Made by a program: the position numbers and the translations under genes
Shown: piece after piece, positions 25,240 to 35,917 of the stretch
How positions within the stretch are numbered: the first letter of the stretch is position 1
Layout of the letters: each line of letters starts with the position of its first letter
The notes under the pieces: model-generated
Told to the model about the DNA's origin: nothing
The model's input: the letters and a program-made list of their open reading frames with translations, nothing else
Databases searched by the model: none
Origin: Lunularia cruciata
Taxonomy: Eukaryota; Streptophyta; Marchantiopsida; Lunulariales; Lunulariaceae
NCBI GenBank assembly: GCA_948567375.1
Contig: OX419758.1
Span: 47,249,001-47,313,000, forward strand
DNA length: 64,000 bases
Direction of reading: 5' to 3'

Positions 25240-25890
25240 TTGCAAGGTATGATATCTAATAGGGGTTGTAGGATTTTGGTTGATTTTGGAAGTTCATAGA
25301 ATTGCATGTCTATGCAAGTAGCAAGGAATTGGGTATTCCTATCAAGCCAGTGATTGGAAGTAGTTTGATGATGGCGGATGGTAGAAAGGGTTTTGCATTC
25401 CGCACCTTGCATCCTGTTACCTTCAAGATTGGGAAGGAGTATTTGGAGTGTATGAGGTTTGTAGTGGCACCTCTACACTATGATATCATTCTGGGTCTAC
25501 CTTGGCTTGAATGTCATAAGGTTCAATTCAATTGGACCCGACGCCAAATTCAAGTACAACACCAAGGTAGGAATTTCCGATTAGGTTGTCTGGCACCTCT
25601 GAGTAAGACACCTAAGAATAGTCAGTCCCAAGATGGGAAGTTTGTCAAGAAGGTAGCCATAGAGCAAATTTGGAAGGAAGATGAGTCCCAGGATGGGAAG
25701 TTTGCCAAGAAGGCAACCATACAGCAAGCTTGGAAGAGAGATGAGTCCCTAGAAGAGAAGTTTATTAAGGAAGCAGCCATAGAGCAAGCTTTGGAGGAAG
25801 ATAAGTCTGTATTCATGGTGTGGATCAAGCTGATTGCACAAGAACAATCTGAGGAGGGCCAAGTGCCGCATCAAGCAATGGTTGATTGAA
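25240..25890 (+). pseudogene. Retropepsin-like protease region of element A, frameshifted
   Basis: A frame around 25,270-25,295 carries DFGSS where an aspartic protease has D(S/T)G, followed by a stop. The conserved remainder, including YDIILGLPWL, continues in another frame from about 25,302, so there is a frameshift near 25,310-25,320. The frame then runs through a low-complexity segment with three imperfect repeats rich in SQDGKF/KKA/EQ (about 25,615-25,800) to a stop at about 25,887. This spacer links protease to RT. Confidence 0.7.
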
Positions 25891-25910
25891 TAGTTTAGGA
25901 GTTTGCAGAT

Positions 25911-26789
25911 GTGTTTCCGGATGATCTGCCAAAGGGATTACCCTCCGATCGAGGTATGCACTTCAAGATCGAGTTATTGCCAGGGAGTACTCCAGTGAGT
26001 AGACCAATCTATCGGCTCTCACCAAAGGAGTTGGAGGAGTTGCGAACAACACTTACAGAGTTGTTGGAGAAGGATTTCATACGACATAGTACCTCTCCTT
26101 GGGAAGCACCGGTACTATTTGTTCCAAAGAAGGATGGAGGACTTTGTTTCTATATTGATTACCTTGGGCTGAATAAGCAAACCGTGAAGAATGCATATCC
26201 CTTGCCTCGGATTGATGACTTACTTGATCAACTAAGTGGAGCACGTTACTTTTCCAAGTTGGATCTTTGTAACGGCTATTGGCAAATTCCGATTGATAGA
26301 GAGGATGTGCAAAAGACTACCTTTCGCACACTGTATGGACATTTTGAGTGGAGAGTTCTACCTTTCGGACTCACTAATGCTCCAGCAGTCTTCATGGATC
26401 AGATGCATCGGGTGTTGGATGGACTATTGGATTGGTCAGTGGTGGTGTTCTTGGATGATATCTTAATCTATAGCAAGACAGAGGCAGAACACGTGAATCA
26501 TGTGCAAGAATTCCTAAGACGACTACTACAATGGAAATTTTACTACAAGAAGTCAAAGTGTGCTTTTTGGCAAAAGGAGGTTACCTTCTTGGGTCATAAG
26601 ATCTCATCAGAGGAGATCAAGATGGAAGAAGAGAAGATCAAGGCCATTATTGATTGGCCTACCTCAAAGGATGCTACAAAAGTACGGGCATTCAATGGAT
26701 TGGCCAATTTTTACCGGCGGTTCATCCACTATTATGCTCAGGTGGTTGCACCATTGACTGACCTCTTGGGAAAGAACTCGAGCTTCTAG
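25911..26789 (+). pseudogene. Reverse transcriptase domain of element A (open to a stop at 26,787)
   Basis: A 292-codon open stretch covers almost the whole RT palm and fingers. Visible motifs are VPKKDGG, LDLCNGYWQIPI, LPFGLTNAP and the catalytic VFLDDILIYS, followed by the connection region (FLGHKIS, FNGLANFYRRFI). It ends at TAG 26,787. The relative at 35,047-35,277 (-) has a glutamine codon at this site, so the stop is a CAG-to-TAG change. This is a truncated segment of what was one polyprotein. Confidence 0.9.
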
Positions 26790-27440
26790 TGGAACACCAA
26801 ACATGAAGAAGCATTCCAAAAGTTGAAACATATGGTGTCTTCAAGACCCATTCGTCAACCATATGATCCTCAACTACCTTGTGTGGTTGATTTTGATGCT
26901 TCTAACTTTGCAATTGGAGTTGTGTTGCAACAATAATTTCCAGATGGACTATATCCCATTGCCTTTGTGTCTCACCGACTAAATACAACTGAAAGAAATT
27001 ACTCTGCTCGAGATCAGGAACAACTTGCAATGGTATATGCCACCAAGGTATGGAGTCATTATCTCTTGGGGAAACAAGTGATCATGCGAACTAATCACAA
27101 GCCATTGTTGCAGACCTTACACCTGGAGCACATGAAGAGTCGACATATCGATGGGAAGAGCAACTTCAATTGTTTGACATCAAACTTGAGTACAAACCAG
27201 GTCGGTTCCATGTCATCCCTGATGCTCTATCACGACGACCTGATTTGAAGTCCCTTCCTCTCATCGCGGCATCAATTACGACGGTGTCAATTGACCCCAA
27301 GATCCATAACGAGTTTCAGTTAGCTCTACAACAAGATCCCTTCTTCCAAATGGTACATGGTCGTCTAACAACAGGTAACAAGGAGTACAACACCTTCTCC
27401 TTCAAGGAAGGCCTTCTATTCCATGCGGACTAGATCTATG
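26790..27440 (+). pseudogene. RNase H domain and connector of element A, broken
   Basis: Translation downstream of 26,789 shows a Ty3-type RNase H: DFDASNFAIGVVL, then FVSHRLNTTERNYSARDQEQ, then TNHKPLL. There is a stop near 26,934 and a frameshift near 27,145, after which LEYKPGRFHVIPDALSRRPD ends the domain. Another stop is at 27,431, where the related copy near 35,822 keeps an arginine codon. Confidence 0.85.
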
Positions 27441-28786
27441 TTCCAGCCAAAAGTGATCTTTGACTTGTGCGCCTTCAAGAAGCCCATGATTTACCCATTG
27501 CTGGTCACATGGGTGTGTACAAGACCTTGGGTACCCTCTAACGTCAATGGTGGTGGCCCAACATGACACGAGATGTTTGAGAATTTGTTAGATCATGTGA
27601 GAGCTGCCAACGTAACAAGGCTAGTAACCAGAAGCCGAGTGGACTCCTTCAACCACTTGCCATTCCATCCGCTCGCTGGGAGCATGTGAGCTTGGATCTC
27701 ATCACATCCTTACCAAAGACAAAACAAGGACACACTACAATCATGGTGTTTGTGGATAAGCTTAGTAAGCAAATCCACTTGGCACCAACCTATGATACCG
27801 TGGATGCTCCAACCTTAGCGCAAATCTACTTTGGTAATGTCTTCAAGCATCATGGGATGCCATGTGTACTCATCTCTGACCGTGATCCTTGATTTACCGG
27901 GAAGTTTTGGCAAGCACTCTTCCAGATACTCGGCACCAAGCTTGCTTTGTCCACGGCCTATCATCCTCAAACTGATAGACAAACCGAACGTGCAAATCGT
28001 ACATTGGAGGATATGTTGCGGGCCTTTGTCAATGTCCACCATACCAATTGGGATGAATGTCTTGCAGCTGCAGGATTTGCCTACAATAATTCCAAACAAG
28101 CAAGCACCGGATTTTCTCCCTTCTTTCTTAATTTTGGCCAAGATCCGCTTGTTCCAGATTCTCTTCTTGCTCCCACTCCATCTCAGGTTCCTCATACTTC
28201 CACATTCTTGACCACTATATCCCAATCGCTCCAACAAGCCAAGTCTCACCTCCTTGTTGCTCAGAATCGCCAAAAACAATATGCGGACCACCATCGTCGT
28301 GATCTCACCTTTGAAGTTGGTGATAAAGTCATGTTATCCTCCAGTCACCTCCCTCTCCCACTTGATACCCAAGTTCATAAACTTGCCCCTAACTGGATAG
28401 GACCCTTTGATATCACCCAAATTGTCTCTCATGTTGCTTATCGACTTGCCTTACCTTGTCACATGCGTATCCATCCTATCTTTCATGTTTCCAAGTTGAA
28501 ACCCTTTGTTCCTAACCCATCTTCCTTTTCCTCTTGAGTCCAACCTCCCCCTCTTCCTGTCCCTATCAATGATCATGAGGAGTACAAAGTTGATCGTATC
28601 CTTGCGCGTCGCCATATCCAACGAGGCCGTCGCCAACATACAGAGTACAAGGTCCTTTGGAAAGAGTATCTCCTTCATGATGCCACCTGGGAGCCTCTTT
28701 CTCACCTCCAAAATGCACAGACTGCCATCCAAGAATTCGAAGCTTCACTGGCAATGAGGACGTCACCAACTAGCGGCGGGGGACTA
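27441..28786 (+). pseudogene. Integrase plus chromodomain of element A, broken by stops
   Basis: The zinc-binding H2C2 region (27,480-27,620) is followed by the DDE core (SLDLITSLPKT, VFVDKLSKQIHL, VLISDRDP) and the segment from 27,947 with TAYHPQTDRQTERANRT containing the glutamate. A GPF/Y-like segment (APNWIGPFDI) and a chromodomain follow: VDRILARRHIQRG, then YKVLWKEYLLHDATWEP. Stops are at 27,461, 27,578, 27,890 and about 28,537. Chromodomains of this kind are thought to guide integration to marked chromatin. Confidence 0.88.
28774..28784 (+). promoter_or_regulatory. Polypurine tract of element A
   Basis: A G-rich run (GCGGCGGGGGA) directly before the 3' LTR is the likely plus-strand primer. 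Related copies keep a similar tract beside their LTRs: the minus-strand copy near 33,105 and the plus-strand copy near 37,900. Confidence 0.7.
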
Positions 28787-29450
28787 TGTAACAATATGGA
28801 GTTTCATGACAAAGTTAGTCGGGCTTACAAAGTAGCACATAAGACAAAGTAGCCTAGAATATTCTGGAAGTATTTAGGAAGCTTCTTGGGAAGCTTCCTA
28901 GTTAGCTTAACAATATGGAGTTCTGCAACGAAGTTAGTCGGGCTTACAAAGTAGCACATAAGACAAAGTAGCCTAGAATATTCCGAAAGTATCTAGGAAG
29001 CTTCTTGGGAAACTTCCTGGTTAGCTTAACAATATGGAGTTTTGCGACAAAGTTAGTCGGGCTTACGAAGTAGCACATAAGACAAAGTAGCCTAGAATAT
29101 TCCGGAAGTATCTAGGAAGCTTCTTGGAAAGCTTCCTGGTTCGCTTAGCTTACACCTTAAGTAAGTAGCTTCTAGAAGGAAGCTTCTAGAAGCTTCCAAC
29201 TAGCTTAGCTTGCACGCCAAGTAGACGGCTTCTAGAAGGAAGCTTCTTAAGAAGCTTCCTAGTTAACTTGGCTTGCACTGTAAGAAAGCGGCTTGAGGAA
29301 GCTTCTTAAGAAGCTTCTCAAGTGCCTTGTATGCTACCTATAAATACCAAAGCCAAAGCTCATACTAGGCATTCGGAGTTTTCCCTCATTCAAGTGTCCC
29401 AATGTGAGTTTCCATTCTCCTATTTCTCTCCTCGGATTCGGTCTTTTACA
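28787..29450 (+). repeat. 3' LTR of element A (expanded U3 repeats)
   Basis: 664 bp against 528 bp for the 5' LTR. The excess comes from the U3 tandem array: three units starting at 28,789, 28,908 and 29,027 (119-bp spacing) instead of two. Each unit ends in a palindromic AGGAAGCTTCTTGGGAAGCT-type block. A perfect three-unit heat-shock-element match (cTTCtaGAAgcTTCc) lies at 29,183-29,197. Confidence 0.92.
29183..29197. promoter_or_regulatory. Heat-shock-element-like site in LTR U3
   Basis: The sequence fits nTTCn-nGAAn-nTTCn exactly. The same motif is present in the related LTR at about 38,116-38,130. The 5' LTR of element A has one base changed in the middle unit (about 23,718-23,732). Several two-unit GAAnnTTC matches flank it. 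Heat-shock factor binding is inference. Confidence 0.5.
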
Positions 29451-29455
29451 GAGCC
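29451..29455. repeat. Target-site duplication GAGCC (right copy)
   Basis: Second copy of the 5-bp duplication flanking element A; see 23,453-23,457. Confidence 0.9.
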
Positions 29456-32286
29456 TAAGCAAGGCACACACTTGTATGAGATGGTTGATCGGTTTCACTC
29501 AAGGAGTTATTGAAGTATAGGCAATCCAATTTTGGCATGGGATCTTGGATTGGGAGTTGCAACATAAAGTACATGATACTACATTGGTATAGGTTATCTC
29601 ACCTACTTTGGCGGCGGTCTTTAGTTTGGTTGAGCATATTGAGCTCAACATGGTAGAGGAAAGAGTAGTGATATTTAGATTTGGTAGGGAGACCTCATCC
29701 ACAACTATTGCTTCTTCTAGATGCAATAGAGTGCACCACATCATATTTGCTTCCAAGGGTAGAGTGGACAACCTAATCTAATGGAGTGAGTGTAGTGCCT
29801 AATGCAACTAGACCTTACCTTCATTTTCAAGTCAACAACAACCAACAAGTAGTGGTGTTACTTGTTGGACTTGTGGTGGGCCTCACCACAAGAGAGAGTG
29901 CACTCAAGGCATTGGACATGATACCTTTGGTGCATCATAACCAACATAGAGACAATGTGACCATTGCCACAGATTTGGTCACACTAGTGATTGATGCTTT
30001 GACTTTCACCTAGAGTTATTGAGTAGTAGGGTTGCTATGGCAAGTGGTAGAGGAGCTCCAAGTCATGGAAGACAAGGTGGTGGTAGAGTACCCACACTTG
30101 GTAGGGGTGTAGTACTTGCCCTTGCTTTTGATACAACCATAGCTACTCAAATTGAGTAGTTGGAGCAAAGATTGGCTAGCATGGACATAGCTTAGAGGAG
30201 ATCAAATTTGGGTGTTGAGGCTTCTACCTCTTATACTAATGACAAAGATGTCTTGGATTTTATGTGCAAAGCAACATGGCTAGATGCATCTACCATAATG
30301 ACTAAGAGTACAATACGTGCTCTAGAGCCTAGAGAAACATCAATGGAGTTGGACTCACAAAGACGAGAGATTTGTAGACAAGTTAGACTTCCCTAATCTT
30401 TCACACTCTCTAAGGCATCACAAATGATATCCATGGCTCCTAAATATACTAGTGCAGGTGGGGTAGGTGGTGATGGAGTGCATGATGAACTAGAAGCTAG
30501 TCAACCACCTGCTACTATATAGATTGAGTCTAGCATGATATTGAGGGCGGCTCAATTGATTATGTGCTTCTCTTTGTTCTCAACCAAGGACATGTTTACA
30601 TTGGGAGTTGACCCAACTCTAGTGTTCCATTTGGCTGCCACACTTTGTGAGAGTAAGGATGATATGTTCCTACTTCTAGAGCAGAGATGGTTGATAGTGG
30701 AGCTAACTTGGTTGAGGAGCATGGGATCCGCTCAATGATAAATGGTTTATGGCAAGCATCAAAAGCTAGGTTGGAGGAGTTACCAGTTAGATCTACCTTT
30801 GACCAAACTTGGTTCATACTTGGAGTTGTCCTATTGAATAACTAGAGGGAGATTTTCCATTTGGTGGGACCTTCAAGGAAGATCTATACACCACAAAGGG
30901 TCGTATTAGATTCTTGTGTGCAGCCCCTTATGTTGGAGAAGACTGCAATTGTCAATCTTGAGCTATGGAAGACCAATATGGAGAGGTGTTCATTTTAGAT
31001 CCAAACATCTCTAGGGAGTGATTATACACAAAACATCACTTGTGTAAAGCTCATTATCCAAATTCAACTTGGTCATCTGACTAATAGCTATGTGGTGAGA
31101 GCTCAAGCCATTATGACAATAGTATGGTTATATGATGTGCTAGTTGGTGGAGCAAGGTTATATCCCACGGGTTTCAGTATTGATTGGGAAGAGACAACAT
31201 CTTATAGACCAAGTTGGCAGTCAAGTGACAGACAAGTATGTTGTCTACTAGTACGCTTTAGTAGTGGTAATCTTGGTTCACTATAGTCATGGATCATGGC
31301 ATTAGTTTTAGCTTTCAATGATTTCATTACATGCTTGATGACTTATTGGAAAGGAATGCTCATATAGAGAATGCTCAAGTACTAGAGAAGACCACTTGGA
31401 TTTCAAGAATGAGTGACATCATTCCATCTGCCTTGGATGTTCTATTGTAGACATCTAAGGAGGCATTGCAATAGCACGTATATCAATTGGTGCAACAAGC
31501 TTGGAGTGGAGCCTTTGTACCACCTGGAGACCAGTGTGTGGATGAGCCTCCAAATTTTATTACCTTCTCACCTTTGGATATCACATTCATTGCTTGGCAG
31601 TATCTAATAGTGGGAGTATGTTTATTGGAGTTGTTTGGTGAGATTAGCACTAGAATAACTATGGTATTACAAGCATGTATACAAGTACAAAGGTAATTGT
31701 ATGTAGCAAGAAATGGTACTACTAGGAAAGTCTTTCTACATCATGTGGCACACTCAATATCTTGAATTATACCAATATCAATAGTCAAGGGTTGCCAAAA
31801 GATCCTACCAATAGACATTTCCTTGTTGGGGGTACAAGATTTGGAGAGACGTGGTCCTATTCATCTAGAATTTTTGGATTTTTGGATGGGCATGTTAGAG
31901 ACATACTTGTGCTAGCCAAGTTCAAGATCTATAGGACCTCTATTTTGGTGTGTTTTGGGAGATGCTATGTATATTATAACATCTCTAGGTTCATTAGTTT
32001 GTTTCTCTAGCCTAAATTTTGGAAAAGATTCCTTTGATGGGTGATTCTTGTACACAAGTAGTAGCAATTACACATTTGGTCCATTCTTGGATGGGGCATA
32101 TCGTGTTGATAGATGTAACTAGAGTGGGATCATGGGCTCATCGTCCTCATCTTTGGTGGAAAAACTTCCCATAGAGAGGTTCTGCAACATGCTTATGATA
32201 GGATTTAGTGACTACACCACCTTATTGTTGATGATATTTTGGATGTTGGACGCTAGTCTCAAATGATGATAGTGATTGATAGGTCA
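29456..32286 (+). mobile_element. Decayed Ty3/gypsy element, middle portion (gag end, zinc knuckle)
   Basis: Continuation of the outer old element between its two insertions. Joining across element A restores a gag-like frame (GEGWREP continuing into KQGTHLYEM-type sequence). A CX2CX3HX4C knuckle (CWTCGGPHHKREC) lies near 29,860-29,900, the zinc-knuckle spacing I know from Tma/Reina-like Gag proteins. The rest has many stops and no clear domain until the integration site at 32,287. Confidence 0.6.
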
Positions 32287-32291
32287 CCTAT
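32287..32291. repeat. Target-site duplication CCTAT (left copy)
   Basis: CCTAT precedes the degraded LTR start TATAACAATATGG and recurs at 38,386-38,390 right after TTTTACA. The two copies delimit the whole composite insertion as one original integration. Confidence 0.8.
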
Positions 32292-32691
32292 TATAACAAT
32301 ATGGAGTTTAGCAATGAAGTTAGTCAAGGCTAACAAAGTAACAAATGTACCAAATTAGCCTAGGATAGTTGAGAAGTATCTAGAAGCTACTTGGTACCCT
32401 CCCAAGTATTGGGTAACGTGTGTGCTAAATAGTAACTTCTAGGAGAAAGCTTCTTGAGAAGCTTCCCAACAAGCTTAGCTTGCAAGCCAAGTAAGTGACT
32501 TCTAGAAAAAAAATTCTTGAGAAGTTTCCCGGTTAACTTGGCTTGCACTCCAAGAAAGTGGCTCAAAGAGGCTTCTTGAGAAGCTTCTCAAGAGCCTTAT
32601 ATACTCCTTATAAATACTAAATCCAAAGCTTATGCTAGGCATTTGGAGTTTCCCACACTCAAGTGTCCCAATGTGATCTTCTGTAAAATAC
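32292..32691 (+). repeat. Truncated 5' LTR of element C
   Basis: Starts TATAACAATATGG (from TGTAACAATATGG) and runs to CCCAATGTGATCTTC. There the homologous LTR at 37,914-38,385 continues, but this copy meets the inverted LTR of element D. It keeps the GAAGCTTC-rich U3 and a TATAAAT box. Confidence 0.8.
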
Positions 32692-33098
32692 CAAGATTGA
32701 GAAGAGAAATAGGAGAATGGAACATCAACATTAGGACACTTGAATGTAGGCAAACTCCAAATGCCTAGCATGAGCTTTGGTTTTGGTATTTATAGGGAGC
32801 ATACAAGGCTCTTGAGAAGCCTCTTAAGAAGTTTCCTTGAGCCACTTTCTTGGAGTGCAAGCCAAGTTAACCAAGTAGGTTCTCAAGAAGCTTCTTTCTA
32901 GAAGCCCCCTACTTGGCTTGCAAGTTAAGCTAATTGGAAGCTTCCTTCTAGCATTTACTTACTTGGGGTGCAAGCTAAGCTAGCCAAGAAGCTTCCCAAT
33001 AAGCTTCCTAGATACTTCTAGAATATTTGAGGCTAACTTGGCCTATTCACTAGATTGTTAGCACTAACTATTTTGTTGCTAAACTCCATATTGTTATA
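32692..33098 (-). repeat. 3' LTR of element D (inverted)
   Basis: On the minus strand it reads TATAACAATATGG ... ATTTTACA, 407 bp, with the same GAAGCTTC blocks. A polypurine-tract complement (CCCCCACCGC) and the complement of the chromodomain end follow directly on the plus strand, which fixes it as D's 3' LTR. Confidence 0.82.
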
Positions 33099-33109
33099 GA
33101 TTCCCCCAC

Positions 33110-35535
33110 CGCTAGTTGGTGACGTCCTCATCGCCATTGAAGCTTCAAACTCCTGGATGGCAGTTTGTGCATTTTGGAGATAAGAAAGAGGTTCCCATCA
33201 TGAAGAGGCATACCCTTTCCAAAGGACCTTGTACTCCATATGTTGTCAATGGCCTCATTGAATGTGACAATGTGCAAGGATACAATCAACTTGATATTCC
33301 TCATGATCATTAATAGGGATGGGAGGACAAGGAGACTGGACACAAGAGGGAAAAGAAGATGGATTAGGGACAAAAGGTTTCATTTTGGAAATATGAAAGA
33401 CGGGGTGGATGCACATATGACAAGGCAAGGCAAGTCGATAAGCAACAAGAGAAATGAGTTGTGTGATCTTAAAGGGTCCTATCCAATTAAGAGTAAGTTT
33501 ATGGACTTGGGTATCAAGTAGTAGGGGTAGGTTACTAGACAAGAACATGACTTTATCACCAACTTGAAAGGTGAGATCACAACGATGGTGGTTTGCATAT
33601 TATTTCTAACAATTTTGGGCAATAAGGAGGTGAGATTTGGCTTGTGGAGGGATTGGGAGATGGTGGTCAAGAAGGTTGAAGTATGAGGGACATGAGATGG
33701 AGGAAGAGCAAGAAAGGAATCTGGAACAAATGGATCTTGGCCAAAATTGAGGAAGAAAGAAGAGAATTTGATGCTTGCTTGTTTGGAATTATTGTATGCA
33801 AACTATGCAACTGCAAGACATTCACCCCAATTGTTATGGTGAACTTTGATGAAGGCACAAAGCATATCCTCCAAGCTGCAATTTTCACGTTAAATTTTCC
33901 CATCAATTTGAGGATGATAGGCCATGGACAAAGTAAGCTTGGTGCCGAGTATCTGGAAGAGTGCTTGCCAAAATTTTCTAATGAAGTAAGGATCACAATC
34001 AGAGATGCGTACAAGCGGTATCCCATGATGCTTGAATACATTGTCAAAGTAGATTTGTGCCAAGGTTGGAGCATCCAAAATATCAACAGTTGGTGCAAAA
34101 TGGATTTGCTTACTAAGCTTATCCACAAACACCACAATGATTGTGTGACCTTGATTTGTCTTGGGCAAGGATGTGATGAGATCTAAGCTCACATGTTCCC
34201 AAAGAGTAGATGGAATAGGGAGTGGTTGAAGGAGTCCACTTGGTTTTTGGTTATTAACCTTGTTGCATTGGCAGCTCTCACATGATCAGACAAACTCCCA
34301 AACATCTTGTGCCATGTTGGGCCACCACCATTTGCATTGGAGGGTATCCAAGGTCTTGTCTGCACCCATGTGACCAATAATTGATAAATCATGGGCTTCT
34401 TGAAGACACACTAGTCGGAGATCACCTTTGGCTAAAACATAGATCCAATCTTCATAGGATAGAAGGCCTTCCTTTTAGGAGAAGGTATTGTACTTCTTGT
34501 TGTATGTTGCAAGATGACCTTGTACTATCTAAAAGAAAGGATCTTGTTGTAGAGATGTTTGAAACTCAATTTGGACTTTAGAGTCAATGGATACTATTGT
34601 AATTGCCATCATGATGAGAGGAATAGATTTCAAATCAAGTTTTCATGATAGGGCATCAAGGATGACATGGAACCAACTAGTTTTGTACTCAAGTTTGATG
34701 TCAAACAACTATAGTTGTTCCTCCTATCAATGATGTTGACTCTTCATGTGTTCCAAATTTAATGTCTACAACAAGGGCTTGTGACCACTTGTTTTCCCAA
34801 GAGATAATGCCTTTATTCCTTGGTGGCATATACCATCGCTAGTTGTTCTCAATCCCAAGCAGGGTAATTCCTTTCTGTTGTATTTAGTTTGTGAGATATA
34901 AAAGCCATGGGATGCAATCCATTGGTGAATTCTTGTTGCAATAGGGCTCCAATTGCAAAGTTAGAAGCATCAAAATCAACCACACATGGTAATTAAGGAT
35001 CATGTGGTTAAAGAATTACTCTTGAAGACACCATATGTTTTAGCTTCTAGAATGCTTCTTTGTGCTTGTTGGTCCATTGAAAGCTCAAGTTCTTCCCCAA
35101 GAGATTGGTCAATGGTGCAGCCACATGAGCATAGTAGTGGATGAACCATTGGTAAAAGCTAGCCAATCCATTAAATGCCCATACTTCAATAGCATCCTTC
35201 AAAGTAGACCAATCAATGATGGCCTTGATTTTCTCTCCTTCCATCTTGATCTCTTCCAATGAGATCTTATGACCCAAGAAGGTAACTTCCTTCTACCAAA
35301 AGGCACACTTCAACTTCTTGCAATAAAACTTCCACTCTCGTAGTCTTCTTAGGACTTCTCACACATGATTCACATGATCTGCCTTTGTCTTGTTGTAGAT
35401 TAAAATATCATACAAGAACACCACCACATACCAATCCAGTATTCTATCCAACACCCAATGCATTTGATCCATGAAGATTGTTGGAGCATTAGTGAGCCCA
35501 AAAGGCAGAACTCTCTACTCAAAATGTCCATACCT
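33110..35535 (-). pseudogene. Element D pol remnant (RT, RNase H, integrase, chromodomain)
   Basis: Minus-strand translation gives, from 35,535 downward: LPFGLTNAP, then VFLYDILIY where active copies have FLDDIL, then GHKISLEEIKMEGEKIKAIIDW and FQWTNKHKEAF, then RNase H, then an integrase core (SLDLITSLPKT at 34,192, VFVDKLSKQIHF) and a chromodomain. Stops and frameshifts break it throughout. The first catalytic Asp is replaced by Tyr, so the RT would be inactive even if translated. The 5' part of the element is missing. Confidence 0.85.
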
Positions 35536-35917
35536 TGTGCAAAGGAAGAAGAAGCAACTCCAATGGTTTGACATCAAACTTGAATACAAACCTGATTGGT
35601 TCCATGTCACTCCTGATTCCTTATCACAATGACCTGATTCAAAATCTCTTCCTATCATCATAGCAGCAATTATGATGATGTTAGTTGACTCTAAGGTCCA
35701 AATTGAGTTTAGGATAGTTCTACAAAAATATCCCTTCTTTCAGATGGTAAAAGGTCATCTTGCAACATGCAATAAGGAGTACAACACCTTCTCTTTCAAG
35801 GAAGGCCTTCTATTCTATGAGGACCGGATATATGTTCCACCCAAGGGTGATCTCCGACTTGTGTACCTCCAAGAAGCCCATGACTTACCAATCACTGGTC
35901 ACATGAGGGTGGACAAG

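Larger units (their letters stand above)
23458..29450 (+). mobile_element. Ty3/gypsy chromovirus LTR retrotransposon (element A), 5,993 bp
   Basis: A structurally complete element. It has a 528-bp 5' LTR, a primer-binding site, gag with a zinc knuckle, protease remnant, reverse transcriptase, RNase H, integrase, a C-terminal chromodomain, a polypurine tract and a 664-bp 3' LTR. Termini are TG...CA with target duplication GAGCC. Outside the U3 tandem repeats the two LTRs differ at only about five positions in some 300 bp, so insertion was fairly recent. The coding region is broken by stops and at least two frameshifts, so the copy is not autonomous now. The order RT-RH-IN-chromodomain places it with the chromoviruses. 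Confidence 0.95.

Noticed and set aside
28787-29145. 119-bp repeats as a CRISPR-like array
   Set aside because: Units are contiguous without unique spacers, lie inside an LTR of a eukaryotic retrotransposon, and are explained as U3 tandem repeats.
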